Origin: JAJTGZ01 sp964403525
GTDB lineage: Bacteria; Planctomycetota; Phycisphaerae; Phycisphaerales; UBA1924
Direction: 5' to 3'
Assembly (NCBI GenBank): GCA_964403525.1
Contig: CAYOGE010000006.1
Span: 55,270 to 119,269 of the forward strand
DNA: 64,000 nucleotides
In this document: piece by piece, positions 33,440 through 42,595 of the stretch
Layout: the number at the start of each line of letters is the position of its first letter
How positions within the stretch are numbered: position 1 is the first letter of the stretch
Made by a program: the position numbers and the translations under genes
Notes under the pieces: model-generated
The model's input: only the letters and a program-made list of their open reading frames with translations
Database searches by the model: none
What the model was told of the DNA's origin: nothing

Positions 33440-35197
33440 TTACGGGCAGCCGGCGAAGAACTGGTTGATGAACACGATGAAGTCGTTGTTGTTCCACGCG
33501 CCGTCGCTGCCGGGGATGCCCCCCTGCACGCCGATGTCGGCGCTTGGATCGCTGGCGAAGAAGTGGTTGATGAAGACGACAAAGTCGTTGTTGTTGAGCA
33601 CGCCGTCGGCGCCGTCTACCCCGCCTTGACCGCCGATATCGGCCGGACCGCATTGCGTGACCGGCGTCACGTTCGCCGCAATTGTCACGTAGATGTTGCC
33701 GGTCACGCTCCCGGGCGTCGTGCTCCGAGTAACCGTGAAGTTGTTGGCGAACGCGGTGTTGTAGGTCGTCATCGCCAGGTAGTAGTAGCCCGCGGCGAGG
33801 CTGGCGCCGTCGCGTCCGTTGAAGTCCAGCCCGGGGTTGGCCACGTTCAGGTGCGGACGGACGGGTGCCTGTGCTCCAAAGGAGAGCGAGGAGGCAAAGT
33901 CGGCTCCGTCGTCGTCATCGGTGGCGATCATGTTGCCGGCCGCGTCGTACAGGGCGATCTCCGTGTCATTGCGCGAATTGCCCGAGTAGTTGGCGAGGAC
34001 GTTGCTATAGGAGGTATCGATGTCGAGCCAGTCTCCCGCGGCGCGGTTGATCGGACCCGGCAGACGGAAACGCACGAACCGATACTCGTCAACCGCGGCA
34101 GGAGTCATGGTGGTGCCGATGGGCCGGTTGGTGTAGACGGTTGAAAGGTCGGGCCAGGCGGGGCTTGTCGCCTTTGTGCCGCGCTGCACCCGAACGCTGT
34201 AGTCGTAGTAAGAGGCGAAGTTGGCCTCGCCGCGCATCCCGAACGGGGGGTACGCGCGCGGCAGGTACTGCGAGTAGGCCGGGAAGCTCGTGTCGTCGTA
34301 GAACGTCTCGGTCGTAACGTCCCACGGCATGAAGCAGACGTAGAGCGGCCCGGTGGTATTGGGGCCGGCGCTCATCGTGCCCGCGGTGCCGTCCTTCTTG
34401 TCAGGCCCTGAGGCTCCGAAGTTGACACTCAGCGCGGTGGTGCCGGAGTAGAGCACCTCGCCGTTGGCGTTGTAGACCGCAACGGTCCACGGCCCGGCGT
34501 AACCGGCCTGGTTGCCACGGTTGGGGCTGGGGATGCCCTGCGAAGCGGTGGCGTCGATGCGCATGTACTCGCCGACGGCGCCGTTGACGGCCGGGGTGTC
34601 GATCTTGATGAAGGTCTGACCGAACGCGCCGGTGTCTGTCGCCGGGTTGGTGCGAACGGTCGTTACACCGTCGGTGATGGCGATCGTGCTCTGCACGCTC
34701 GGCACCGCGGTCGAGTAGACCTTCACGTTGATGTTGCTGACGCGCGACTCGGCCAGGCCGCCGGAGTCGTTGAAGCTGTCGCGGAACTTGAAGTTCCACA
34801 GCCCCGTCATGTTGGCGACCGTCGTGCCGGGCGGCAACGCTACGCGAGCGATGGAGTTGTTGATGCTCGAATACGTCGCTGCCAGACGCGACAGGCGCGT
34901 GGTGACGACCTGGCCACCCGGCAGCGTGATGTCGCAGGTCGCTTCGCTGGCGTACGTCGCGGCGAAGAGCGACTGCAGGTTGCAGGTGATCTCGACTGCA
35001 CGGGCGGTGCCGAGGCAGTCGTTCACGCTCGCGTTGGTGACGTTGACGTTCACGTTGCTCGTGCCGTTGTAGATCGTGTCGTAGGTGCCGGGCACGCTGA
35101 AGGTGTGGCAGGGCGAGAGCGTCGCCCCGGCGACCGAGCAGAACAGCGCCGAGAGTGCGGTGCCGATGAAGGGTGACAATCCATGCGGGCGGGTCAT
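33440..35197 (-). CDS. Secreted protein with GC-type dockerin tail
   Basis: 585 residues from the ATG at 35197, with GGAG seven bases upstream. A signal peptide (FIGTALSALFCSVAGA) is followed by about 450 residues of beta-rich sequence with many Asn/Thr/Gly, including a proprotein-convertase P-like segment (GLWNFKFRDSFNDSGGLAES). Repeated DWLDIDTSYS / EYMRIDATASQ strands suggest adhesin-like modules. The C-terminal 70 residues hold two calcium-loop repeats (DGVLNNNDFVVFINHFF and DGAWNNNDFIVFINQFF) ending AGCP, the GC-type dockerin of Phycisphaerales. It is probably surface-attached by that domain. Own terminator downstream. Confidence 0.85.
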   Translation of the reverse strand: MTRPHGLSPFIGTALSALFCSVAGATLSPCHTFSVPGTYDTIYNGTSNVNVNVTNASVNDCLGTARAVEITCNLQSLFAATYASEATCDITLPGGQVVTTRLSRLAATYSSINNSIARVALPPGTTVANMTGLWNFKFRDSFNDSGGLAESRVSNINVKVYSTAVPSVQSTIAITDGVTTVRTNPATDTGAFGQTFIKIDTPAVNGAVGEYMRIDATASQGIPSPNRGNQAGYAGPWTVAVYNANGEVLYSGTTALSVNFGASGPDKKDGTAGTMSAGPNTTGPLYVCFMPWDVTTETFYDDTSFPAYSQYLPRAYPPFGMRGEANFASYYDYSVRVQRGTKATSPAWPDLSTVYTNRPIGTTMTPAAVDEYRFVRFRLPGPINRAAGDWLDIDTSYSNVLANYSGNSRNDTEIALYDAAGNMIATDDDDGADFASSLSFGAQAPVRPHLNVANPGLDFNGRDGASLAAGYYYLAMTTYNTAFANNFTVTRSTTPGSVTGNIYVTIAANVTPVTQCGPADIGGQGGVDGADGVLNNNDFVVFINHFFASDPSADIGVQGGIPGSDGAWNNNDFIVFINQFFAGCP

Positions 35198-35442
35198 CAG
35201 AATGCTCCGTGTGTGCGGGTCTGAGCGCTCCAAACTTGGCTGCTGCGCTCCGTCATGCAGTCAATGCGTTCTCCGCGAGGCCCACGGCTAGAACGGATTC
35301 GCAGCGAGCGACCGGGGGCGCGGTCGAAGTCCTGCGCAGGTGCTATTGCAACCGCGGCGGGCCGAAATCGGCAACCTGGGGAATCCGGTACGGGGGTTGT
35401 TAGCAGCTCTTGCTGCGGGCCGCTGCGCGGCGCGCCGGCCAA

Positions 35443-36522
35443 TCAGCCGACCCGCTCCGGCTTCGGCTCGCGGGTCATGAGCTGGCCGATCGCGTCGATC
35501 GGGTCCAGGCCGTCAAAGAGCACGGAGGAAACCGCCTGCGTGATCGGCATTTCGACGCGGTGCCTGCGTGCAAGGTCAACGACGCTGCGGGTCGTCGCGA
35601 CGCCTTCAACCACGTGCTGCGACTTGGCCAGGTAGTCGTCCAAACGCACGCCGCGCCCGAGGGCTTCGCCGCAGAGGCGGTTGCGTCCCTCAAGGCTGAA
35701 GCAGCTGGTGGCAAGGTCGCCCGCCCCGGCAACGCCGAAGAACGTCTCAGAGGTTGCGCCCATCGCCACTCCGAGCCGGGCAATCTCTGCCAGGCCGCGG
35801 GCCAGCAGCGCGCTCTTGGCGTTGCACCCTGCCTGCAGCCCGTCGAGGATTCCGGCCGCGATCGCGATGACGTTTTTCATTGCGCCGGCGAGTTCGACGC
35901 CCGTGACATCGGCGGTCGTGTAGATACGCATCCAGCGCGTCGTGAACAGCTCCTGCACGAGGGTGCGGAAGGCCTCGTCCTCCCCGGCTGCGATCATCGT
36001 GGCCGGCAGGCAGCGGGCGAGTTCCGCGGCGATCGTGGGGCCGCTCAGGGCGGCCGTGCGGCGCGGGGCGGCGTCGGGGTCGTCAGAGAGCACCTCGGCG
36101 ATGATCTCCAGCGGGCGCAGCAGCGACCCGTTCTCGATCCCCTTCGCAACGCTCAGAACGCTCGACCTCCGCGGCACCTGCGGACGCAGACGCTCCCAGG
36201 CACCTCTTGAGAACTGCACCGGAACGGCGGAGATGATCAAGTCTGCATCGGCCAGCGCGTCGCGGTCTTTCAGCGCCACACGCACGGATTCAGCGAGTGT
36301 GAAGCCCGGGAGCCGGGAACTGCGGCGGGTCTGCGCGAGCGCCTCGACCTGCTCTGAATCGTGGCCCCAGAGCGTCACACGCGGCGCCTTGCCCCCGGAG
36401 TTCGCCGGCCAGGCTCTCCCGCGGTCAAGGTCGCTGAGGATGCCAGCGCAGACCAGCCCCATCTGCCCGATCCCCAGGATCGTGATGTTCAGCCGGTCAG
36501 GATGGAGTCCGTTCGTGGTCAT
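35443..36522 (-). CDS. gpsA: NAD(P)H-dependent glycerol-3-phosphate dehydrogenase
   Basis: 359 residues. Conserved motifs are SVAKGIENGSLLRPLEII, SGPTIAAELARCLPAT, the catalytic Lys in GAMKNVIAIAAGILDGL, and the FGVAGAGDLATSCFS loop. It reduces dihydroxyacetone phosphate to glycerol-3-phosphate for phospholipid synthesis. The dinucleotide motif is GIGQMGLVCAG instead of GAGxWGTALA, an unusual variant, and an insert (PANSGGKAPR) follows it. The ATG at 36522 is used; the frame is open to 36591. It is divergent from the metal ATPase gene. Confidence 0.9.
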   Translation of the reverse strand: MTTNGLHPDRLNITILGIGQMGLVCAGILSDLDRGRAWPANSGGKAPRVTLWGHDSEQVEALAQTRRSSRLPGFTLAESVRVALKDRDALADADLIISAVPVQFSRGAWERLRPQVPRRSSVLSVAKGIENGSLLRPLEIIAEVLSDDPDAAPRRTAALSGPTIAAELARCLPATMIAAGEDEAFRTLVQELFTTRWMRIYTTADVTGVELAGAMKNVIAIAAGILDGLQAGCNAKSALLARGLAEIARLGVAMGATSETFFGVAGAGDLATSCFSLEGRNRLCGEALGRGVRLDDYLAKSQHVVEGVATTRSVVDLARRHRVEMPITQAVSSVLFDGLDPIDAIGQLMTREPKPERVG

Positions 36523-36763
36523 GTTCTTGCGCGATGGCGGCCGAGGCGTGGTCTGAAGGCTGGTTTGCCCGTCTTGCAGGAGAACCGACAACGGGCGGGC
36601 GGCGTAAGGGTTCGGGAGCCGGGTGGCTCAGTTGCTACGATAGCCGCCCGGCCTGCGAACGGCCCCCGACTTTGAGCCGCTCCGCGTTCTGCGGCCCGGT
36701 TCCTGGGCAGAGCGTCTCGCCCGCCCGATCCTTTTCCCGCACCTTCGTTTTCGAATCACGCAC

Positions 36764-38785
36764 ATGGCAACCGACACCCACCACGCTCATTCTGACCATG
36801 ACCACTCCGGCGGCTGCTGCGGGCACGCAGACGAGATCCAGTCCGAACGCGTGCTGGTGCTCTACCTGCTCGGCGGCGTGCTGCTGGTCGCGGCGTTCCT
36901 TGCGAGGACGGTCTTCTCCAGTGTCGTCCACGAGAACACGGTGCAGTTCCTCGCGCTGATCGCGGCCGTTGCGCTGGGCGGGCGGATGGTCTGGCTGGCG
37001 TGGAAGGAACTGATGAAGGGGCGGGCGAGCACCGGCAGCCTTGCCAGTCTTGCGATCATCGCCTCGGTTGCCGTCGGGCAGTACGAGGCCGCCGGCTGGC
37101 TGGCGCTGATCCTGCTGGTTGCCGACCAGTTCCTCAACCGCACCAGCATCTCCGCCAAGCGCGTCATCGAGGAACTTGTCAAGCTGACGCCGAACGTCGC
37201 CCGCGTGGTGCGTGACGGCCAGGAGATCGAGCTGCCGCTGGGCGAGGTGGTCATCGGCGACACCGTCCGTGTGCGCCCGGGCGAAAACCTCTCGGTCGAC
37301 GGCACGGTCATCAGCGGTCGCAGCACCATGGACCAGGCTTCGCTGACCGGTGAGGCGGCGCCCCACGAGGTCGCCGTGAACGACCCGGTCTACGCCGGCA
37401 CGACGAACCTCTCGAGCGTGCTGGACGTGCGGGTGACGCAGCTCGGCAGCGACACGACGATCGGCAAGGTCAGCCAGCTCATCGCCAGCGCAGAGCGCAC
37501 CAAGACGCCGCGCCAGCTCCTGATCGAACAGGTCGCGTCGTTCTACGTGCCGGTGGCGATCTCACTGGCGTTCCTTGCGGCGTTCCTGACGCAGGATGTG
37601 AACCGTGCCATCAACGTGCTCATCGTGGCCTGCCCCGGGGCGCTCCTGCTGAGCAGCCCCACGGCGATGGTCGCCGCCTTCGCCGCCGCCGCCCGCCTGG
37701 GCGTGATGATCAAAGAGGCCAAGCACCTCGAGGCCGCGGCCGATGTTGACACAGTGGTCTTCGACAAGACCGGCACGATCACCACCGGCAAGTTCGCCGT
37801 CAGCCGCCTGGCACCGGCGCCCGGCATCGAGGCGGCCGAGCTGCTGGCGGCGGCCGCGACGGCCGAGCAGAGCAGCAACCACCCCCTCGCCCGCAGCATC
37901 ATCGCGACGGCCGCGGCGGCGCGCGTTCCGCTCGTGGCGCCCAGTGAGGTTGAAGAGATCCACGGTCGCGGCATCCGCGCAGTGACCCCGGGCGGTACGC
38001 TCCACGTCGGCCGTCTCTCCTGGCTCACCGAGCTCAACCCAGACGTCCGCGAGGCGAGCGACGCGGTGCTGACCCGCATCGACGGCATGACGGGCGTGCA
38101 CGTGATGCGCGACGGGCGTTACCTCGGCGCCGTGGGCCTTGAGGACAAGGTCCGCCCCGCGACCAAGGCGGTGATCGACCGCCTGCGTGAGCTGGGCGTC
38201 AAGCGACTGGCCATCTTTACCGGCGACCGCCTGAGCGTTGCCGAACGCGTCGGCCGCGCCGTGGGTGTTGACATGGTCGAGGCCGAGTGCCTGCCCGAAG
38301 AGAAGCACGCCGAGGTGCGCCAGCTCACCAAGGACGGCCGGCGCGTGCTGATGGTGGGCGACGGCATCAACGACGGACCGAGCCTCGCCGCGGCGGACGT
38401 CGGCATTGCGATGGGCCTTTCGGGCAGCGACATCGCGACCAACTCGGCCGGAGTTGCGCTGATGAACGACGACCTCTCGCGCATCCCGTTCCTGGTCGAG
38501 CTGGCCAGGCGCAACCGCGCGATCATCGCGCAGAACATCGCCATCAGCGTCGTCGTGGCACTCGTCGGCCTGGCTCTGGCGACCAGCGGCCGACTGGAGG
38601 TGTGGCAGGCGCTTGTCTTCCACTTCCTCGGTGACGTGATGGTCATCGGCAACTCGTTCCGGCTCTTCCGCTTCGGCGAGGCCTATTCGCTGGGGACGTC
38701 CGAAGAAGAAGAACAACGGACGCGTCGCAGCGCCAGCATGTCGCTCGCTACTCCCGGTGCCCAGGGCACGGCCCAGCCGGCTTGA
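36764..38785 (+). CDS. P1B-type heavy-metal ATPase with CPG motif and His-rich N-terminus
   Basis: 673 residues. The N-terminus (about 5-25) is His/Cys-rich (HHAHSDHDHSGGCCGHAD) in place of a ferredoxin-like metal domain. P-type core motifs follow: SLTGEAAPHE, DKTGTITTG (phosphorylated Asp near 333), GDGINDGPSLAAADVGIAMG. The transmembrane metal motif, normally CPC, reads VACPGALLLSSPTA (Cys near 290), so one Cys is Gly. The N-terminal His cluster suggests zinc, cobalt or similar, exported from the cytosol. Specificity is uncertain because of the CPG change. A strong terminator follows. Confidence 0.88.
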   Translation: MATDTHHAHSDHDHSGGCCGHADEIQSERVLVLYLLGGVLLVAAFLARTVFSSVVHENTVQFLALIAAVALGGRMVWLAWKELMKGRASTGSLASLAIIASVAVGQYEAAGWLALILLVADQFLNRTSISAKRVIEELVKLTPNVARVVRDGQEIELPLGEVVIGDTVRVRPGENLSVDGTVISGRSTMDQASLTGEAAPHEVAVNDPVYAGTTNLSSVLDVRVTQLGSDTTIGKVSQLIASAERTKTPRQLLIEQVASFYVPVAISLAFLAAFLTQDVNRAINVLIVACPGALLLSSPTAMVAAFAAAARLGVMIKEAKHLEAAADVDTVVFDKTGTITTGKFAVSRLAPAPGIEAAELLAAAATAEQSSNHPLARSIIATAAAARVPLVAPSEVEEIHGRGIRAVTPGGTLHVGRLSWLTELNPDVREASDAVLTRIDGMTGVHVMRDGRYLGAVGLEDKVRPATKAVIDRLRELGVKRLAIFTGDRLSVAERVGRAVGVDMVEAECLPEEKHAEVRQLTKDGRRVLMVGDGINDGPSLAAADVGIAMGLSGSDIATNSAGVALMNDDLSRIPFLVELARRNRAIIAQNIAISVVVALVGLALATSGRLEVWQALVFHFLGDVMVIGNSFRLFRFGEAYSLGTSEEEEQRTRRSASMSLATPGAQGTAQPA

Positions 38786-38830
38786 AGCCGGTCTCCACGC
38801 AGCGATGGATGTGAGGCAGTCTGAACCGAG

Positions 38831-38866
38831 CGAACCCCGGGCCGCCCCGGGGTTCGTTGTTTGTTG
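38831..38866 (+). terminator. Terminator after the P1B ATPase
   Basis: A 10-bp perfect stem (CGAACCCCGG with CCGGGGTTCG, six-base loop) is followed by TTGTTTGTTG, 45 nt past the stop. Confidence 0.85.
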
Positions 38867-38945
38867 CCCCCGAGCGCAGTTGGCGAACGAGATTCCTCGC
38901 TCGGGCTCGAATGTTGTGGTACCTTCTCAGTCAAAGGAGCATCAC

Positions 38946-39563
38946 TTGAGCAACTGCAAGTACCACTTTGTTGTCGGCGGGTGTGCGGTCGTTGCGGCAG
39001 GTGCCTTTCTTGTCGCCGGACCCCTGAACCCGCCGACAGGGCCTGTCTCAGCGGGCGGAAAAACAACGCAGGAGATCTACGACGCCGTTACGAACATCAG
39101 CGGCTCGATCGGTGCGGTGGGCGGGCGTGGACCGGCGGTGCCGGGGAGCAACCGCACGATGGGAACGTTCTCGGTTACGGCCGCAAACGGCCTCTCCTTC
39201 AGCGGCTCGCTGCTGGGCATGCGAATGGCAGCGCGGACGCCGACGTCGGGTGGCCAGGCCTCCGGCGCGGCCACCATTGACAACTGCACATTTGTGCGCG
39301 AGCTTGGGGACTCGTCGGCCAAGGCGTTCAGGCTGCAGATGTCCGCCCAGACGATCACCACCGCGAGCGCGGTGGTTCCTTCGGCAGGCGGTAACGTGAC
39401 GTACTCGCTCACCAACGCCCGCATCGTCGGTGACCGTCACTACAACATTCAGCGGTCCGACGGCTCGTTCGCAACGATCGAAGAGATCGACATGATCTTC
39501 CAGTCACTCACCGTTGCAGACCCGAGCGGCACGAGCTATACGTACAGCCCATCGTTGCCGTAA
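38946..39563 (+). CDS. Secreted protein with Hcp-like fold (tentative)
   Basis: 205 residues from a TTG at 38946 with AAAGGAG seven bases upstream, a strong site that decides the start. A signal peptide (FVVGGCAVVAAGAFLVAG) is followed by a beta-rich domain whose order of segments (CTFVRELGDSSAKAFRLQMS, VTYSLTNARIVGDRHYNIQ, IEEIDMIFQSLTV) matches the Hcp1/DUF796 family used for type VI secretion tubes. No other T6SS gene is present, and a Sec signal would be odd for a T6SS tube protein. It may be an extracellular Hcp-like protein of other function. Confidence 0.55.
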   Translation: MSNCKYHFVVGGCAVVAAGAFLVAGPLNPPTGPVSAGGKTTQEIYDAVTNISGSIGAVGGRGPAVPGSNRTMGTFSVTAANGLSFSGSLLGMRMAARTPTSGGQASGAATIDNCTFVRELGDSSAKAFRLQMSAQTITTASAVVPSAGGNVTYSLTNARIVGDRHYNIQRSDGSFATIEEIDMIFQSLTVADPSGTSYTYSPSLP

Positions 39564-39575
39564 CGATCGCGCCGA

Positions 39576-41042
39576 TCAGCCCGGGGCGCCGGGCTGTGGC
39601 GGCACGTCTGGTTGAGCGGCACCACCGGTGCCTTCACCGTTGTCGCCGCGTTCACGGAAATCGCTTCGGGGGATCAGCTTCTCCGTCCGCTTGCGGGCGC
39701 GTTCCTCTTCGGTCAATGGCGGGCGAGGTGGCTGCCGGCCCTGCGTCTGATCAGGGCGCTGACCCTGACCTTGCTGCTGCGGAGGCCGGTTGTCGCGCCG
39801 CTGGCCTTGCCCGCCCGGGCCGCCCTGCGGCGGTCGATTGTCCCTTCGCTGTCCCTGGCCCTGGCCGCCTTGTTGCGGCCGATTATCGCGCCGTTGTCCT
39901 TGGCCCTGTTGCGGACTTCCCTGGCTGCGTTGGTCGCGCACCTGACCACCCCCGCCACGGTTCTGGCCGCCACCTTGCGGGTGCGGGGGGCGCTGGCCAC
40001 CTGGGTTGCGTGGCTGCTGAGGGCCGGGTGATGAGGAAGACACGCCGGGGCCGGGGGTATCGTCTTCGTCATCTCCGCCGGACGCCGGGGGTGGCGCGCT
40101 GGGGTCCAGTTTCTTGAGTACTTCAACGGCGTAGGCGGCGTCTTCGTTGGTCGCGTCCAGCCGCACGAGCACGAGCTGTGTCAGGATCTGTGTGTCGATC
40201 ACGATGCCCGGGCCGTCGGGCGTCATGATCGGCGTCTTCTTGCGAGGCAGGTTCTTCTTGAGCTCGTCGTAGGTGTTCTCTTCGTACCGCAGGCAGCACA
40301 TGAGCCGGCCGCAGCGGCCGCTGATCTTCAGCGGGTCGAGCGTCGCCTTCTGCGTCTTGGCCGCCTTCATGCTGACGGGCTTGAGCACCTTGAGGAACTG
40401 CTTGCAGCAGCAGTGCTGGCCGCAACGCTCGTAGTCGGCGATCACCCGGGCTTCGTCGCGCGCGCCGACCTGGTGCATCTCGATCCGCGTGTGGAACTGG
40501 CCGGCGAGCTCCATCACCAGCGGCCGGAAGTCGACGCGTTCCTCGGAGAGGAAGTGGAAGGTGATGCGTTCGTTTCCCAGGATCGGTTCTGCGCTGACAA
40601 CCTTGATGTCGGTGAGGCCGACCTTGACCGCCGCGGCCCGCGCCGTGCGCAGCCACTGCTCAGCCTGTGCCTCGAGCGCGGCCTGCCGGTTCATGTCCTC
40701 GAGTGTCGCGATCCGCAGGATGCGTCCGTCGGCGTGGAACGGGTAGTCCTTGCCGCCCGAGTTGTCGATGTACGAGAGGAGGGCGTCGCGCGACACGCTC
40801 TTGCCGCACCCGCTGTTGGGGCAGGTGGTCGTGAGCATCTCGCACAGCTCGGTACCCCGGTGTGTACGGGCGACGAGCTTGCTCCCGCAGCCGGGCTTCG
40901 CGTCGCCGTCGTAGGGGAACTCGCCGACCATCTTCATCGCGCCAAAGCGAACGACGATGGACCTGGGGACCTTCAGCGCTGCGTAGGCGGCGGCGTCTTC
41001 GGCGAGATCGGCCTCGAACTGGGGAAGAGGGAAAATGGACAT
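39576..41042 (-). CDS. ricT: PSP1-domain protein (RicT-like) with long Gln/Gly/Arg-rich tail
   Basis: 488 residues. The PSP1 core (about 25-300) contains RVDFRPLVMELAGQF, HTRIEMHQVGARDEARVI and the Cys-rich segment YERCGQHCCCKQFLKV, then ISGRCGRLMCCLRYEENTY. RicT (YaaT) is part of the RicA-F-T complex that carries Fe-S clusters and affects RNase Y and RNA processing in Bacillus. The C-terminal 150 residues are low complexity with repeats of GQRRDNRP, an RGG-like, probably RNA-binding tail not found in Bacillus RicT. The ATG at 41042 has GGTGG six bases upstream; a GTG at 41051 is possible. Confidence 0.85.
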   Translation of the reverse strand: MSIFPLPQFEADLAEDAAAYAALKVPRSIVVRFGAMKMVGEFPYDGDAKPGCGSKLVARTHRGTELCEMLTTTCPNSGCGKSVSRDALLSYIDNSGGKDYPFHADGRILRIATLEDMNRQAALEAQAEQWLRTARAAAVKVGLTDIKVVSAEPILGNERITFHFLSEERVDFRPLVMELAGQFHTRIEMHQVGARDEARVIADYERCGQHCCCKQFLKVLKPVSMKAAKTQKATLDPLKISGRCGRLMCCLRYEENTYDELKKNLPRKKTPIMTPDGPGIVIDTQILTQLVLVRLDATNEDAAYAVEVLKKLDPSAPPPASGGDDEDDTPGPGVSSSSPGPQQPRNPGGQRPPHPQGGGQNRGGGGQVRDQRSQGSPQQGQGQRRDNRPQQGGQGQGQRRDNRPPQGGPGGQGQRRDNRPPQQQGQGQRPDQTQGRQPPRPPLTEEERARKRTEKLIPRSDFRERGDNGEGTGGAAQPDVPPQPGAPG

Positions 41043-41090
41043 TGCGGCCACCAGTCTAGCGTGACCCGCGCGCGGATGGTCCCCAGGGCG

Positions 41091-42302
41091 TCAGACCTCA
41101 ATAACCATCGCCACCGCGTTGCCGCCACCGAGGCAGAGGGCCACAACGCCGCGCTTGCCGCCGGTTCGGCGGAGCTGGTGAATCAGGGTGGTCAGGCAGC
41201 GTGCGCCCGAGGCGCCGATCGGGTGGCCAAGGGCGGTCGCGCCGCCAGCGATGTTGACCCGGTCCTGCGGGATGCCGGCGGCGCGGATGTTCTGCAGCAC
41301 CTGGGCGCAAAAGGCCTCGTTCAACTCGAAGAGGTCGATGTCGGAGACCTTCAGCCCGGCCTTGGCAAGCGCTCCGGGCACGGCCAGCGTCGGGGCGGTG
41401 AAGATCTCCTTGGGCGCCACACCCGAGGTGTGATAAGCCAGGATCTTCGCGATGGGTTTTACGCCGAGCTGTTCGGCCTTGGCGAGTGAAGCGACGCAGA
41501 CCGCCGCGCCTCCGTCGGAGATCTGGCTGGCGTTGCCGGCGGTGATCGTGCCGTCCTTCTCGAAGGCCGGTCGGAGCTTACCGAGCGTCTCGAGCGTCGT
41601 GTCGGCCCGGAAACCCTCGTCGTTCACAACGCCGGGTGACTTCTTGTCGAGCGTCTGCTCCGCGGTGACTGGCACGATCTCGCTCTTGAACCAACCTTCC
41701 GCCGTCGCTTTGGCAGCGAGCTGGTTGGAACGCACGGCCCAGGCGTCCTGGTCAGCGCGGGACACGCTGCCGGTGCGTGCGGTGTGCTCGGCGGCGTTGC
41801 CCATGCCCCATTTCTCGAAGGGGCAGATGAGGCCGTCGGCCTGCATGTGGTCTTCGAACTGCACGGAACCGAACTTCGGTGCGCCCGCGCCGTCGCGGAT
41901 ATGGGCGAAGTAGGGGGCGCGGGTCATGTTCTCAAAGCCGCCCGCGATCACGAGCTGGTTGTCACCCGCCTTGATTGACTGAGCGGCCTGCATCACAGCC
42001 TGAAGGCCCGAGCCGCAGACCTTGTTCACCGTGACCGCGGAGGTGGTGTCGGGCAGCCCCGCCTTGAGCGCGGCCTGACGCGCCGGTGCCTGGCCCAGCC
42101 CAGCCTGCAGCACGCACCCCATGATGACTTCGTCAACGCCGCCCGACTTCGCGGCGGCACCGATCGCAGCGTTCTCAGCCATGATCCCCTGGATGGCATA
42201 AGCACCCAGCAGCGGGGATGGAACCTTCGAAAGACCGCCGAAGAAACGCCCGATCGGCGTGCGCTTCGCGGCGAGAATGACGGGCGTGGTGGATGCGGAC
42301 AT
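41091..42302 (-). CDS. Acetyl-CoA C-acetyltransferase (thiolase)
   Basis: 403 residues from the ATG at 42302, with GGAGG five bases upstream. All thiolase residues are in place: nucleophile Cys in VNKVCGSGLQ (about 90), His in GGATALGHPIGASG, and the second Cys in CLGGGNA near the C-terminus, plus NEAFCAQV. It joins or cleaves acetoacetyl-CoA in the cytosol, for fatty acid breakdown or ketone/PHB pathways. It stands between RicT and an MmgE/PrpD gene; the latter is divergent. Confidence 0.93.
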   Translation of the reverse strand: MSASTTPVILAAKRTPIGRFFGGLSKVPSPLLGAYAIQGIMAENAAIGAAAKSGGVDEVIMGCVLQAGLGQAPARQAALKAGLPDTTSAVTVNKVCGSGLQAVMQAAQSIKAGDNQLVIAGGFENMTRAPYFAHIRDGAGAPKFGSVQFEDHMQADGLICPFEKWGMGNAAEHTARTGSVSRADQDAWAVRSNQLAAKATAEGWFKSEIVPVTAEQTLDKKSPGVVNDEGFRADTTLETLGKLRPAFEKDGTITAGNASQISDGGAAVCVASLAKAEQLGVKPIAKILAYHTSGVAPKEIFTAPTLAVPGALAKAGLKVSDIDLFELNEAFCAQVLQNIRAAGIPQDRVNIAGGATALGHPIGASGARCLTTLIHQLRRTGGKRGVVALCLGGGNAVAMVIEV

Positions 42303-42595
42303 GGGAGCCTCCGAATTGAGGAATCCCGCGGGAGTCTTGGCTCGCGCGGGGGTCATTCTACCCCGTGGCGTGCGCGGAGTAAGGGTCCTGTAACCCTTCC
42401 GTACGCTTCTGGGGCATCTGCGGGTCTACGCCGAAAACAATCGAGGGTTTTGACCTCCGCGATGGTGCGGATCGTGCGTTGGGTGGACACTCGGGCGCAG
42501 GCCGACGGATGCGTTCACACCCTGAGCGATGGAACAACGCGAAGGCCGCCTTCGTCAAGTCCTACTCTGGCGGCCCAACGCACTCGGAGTTGCCC

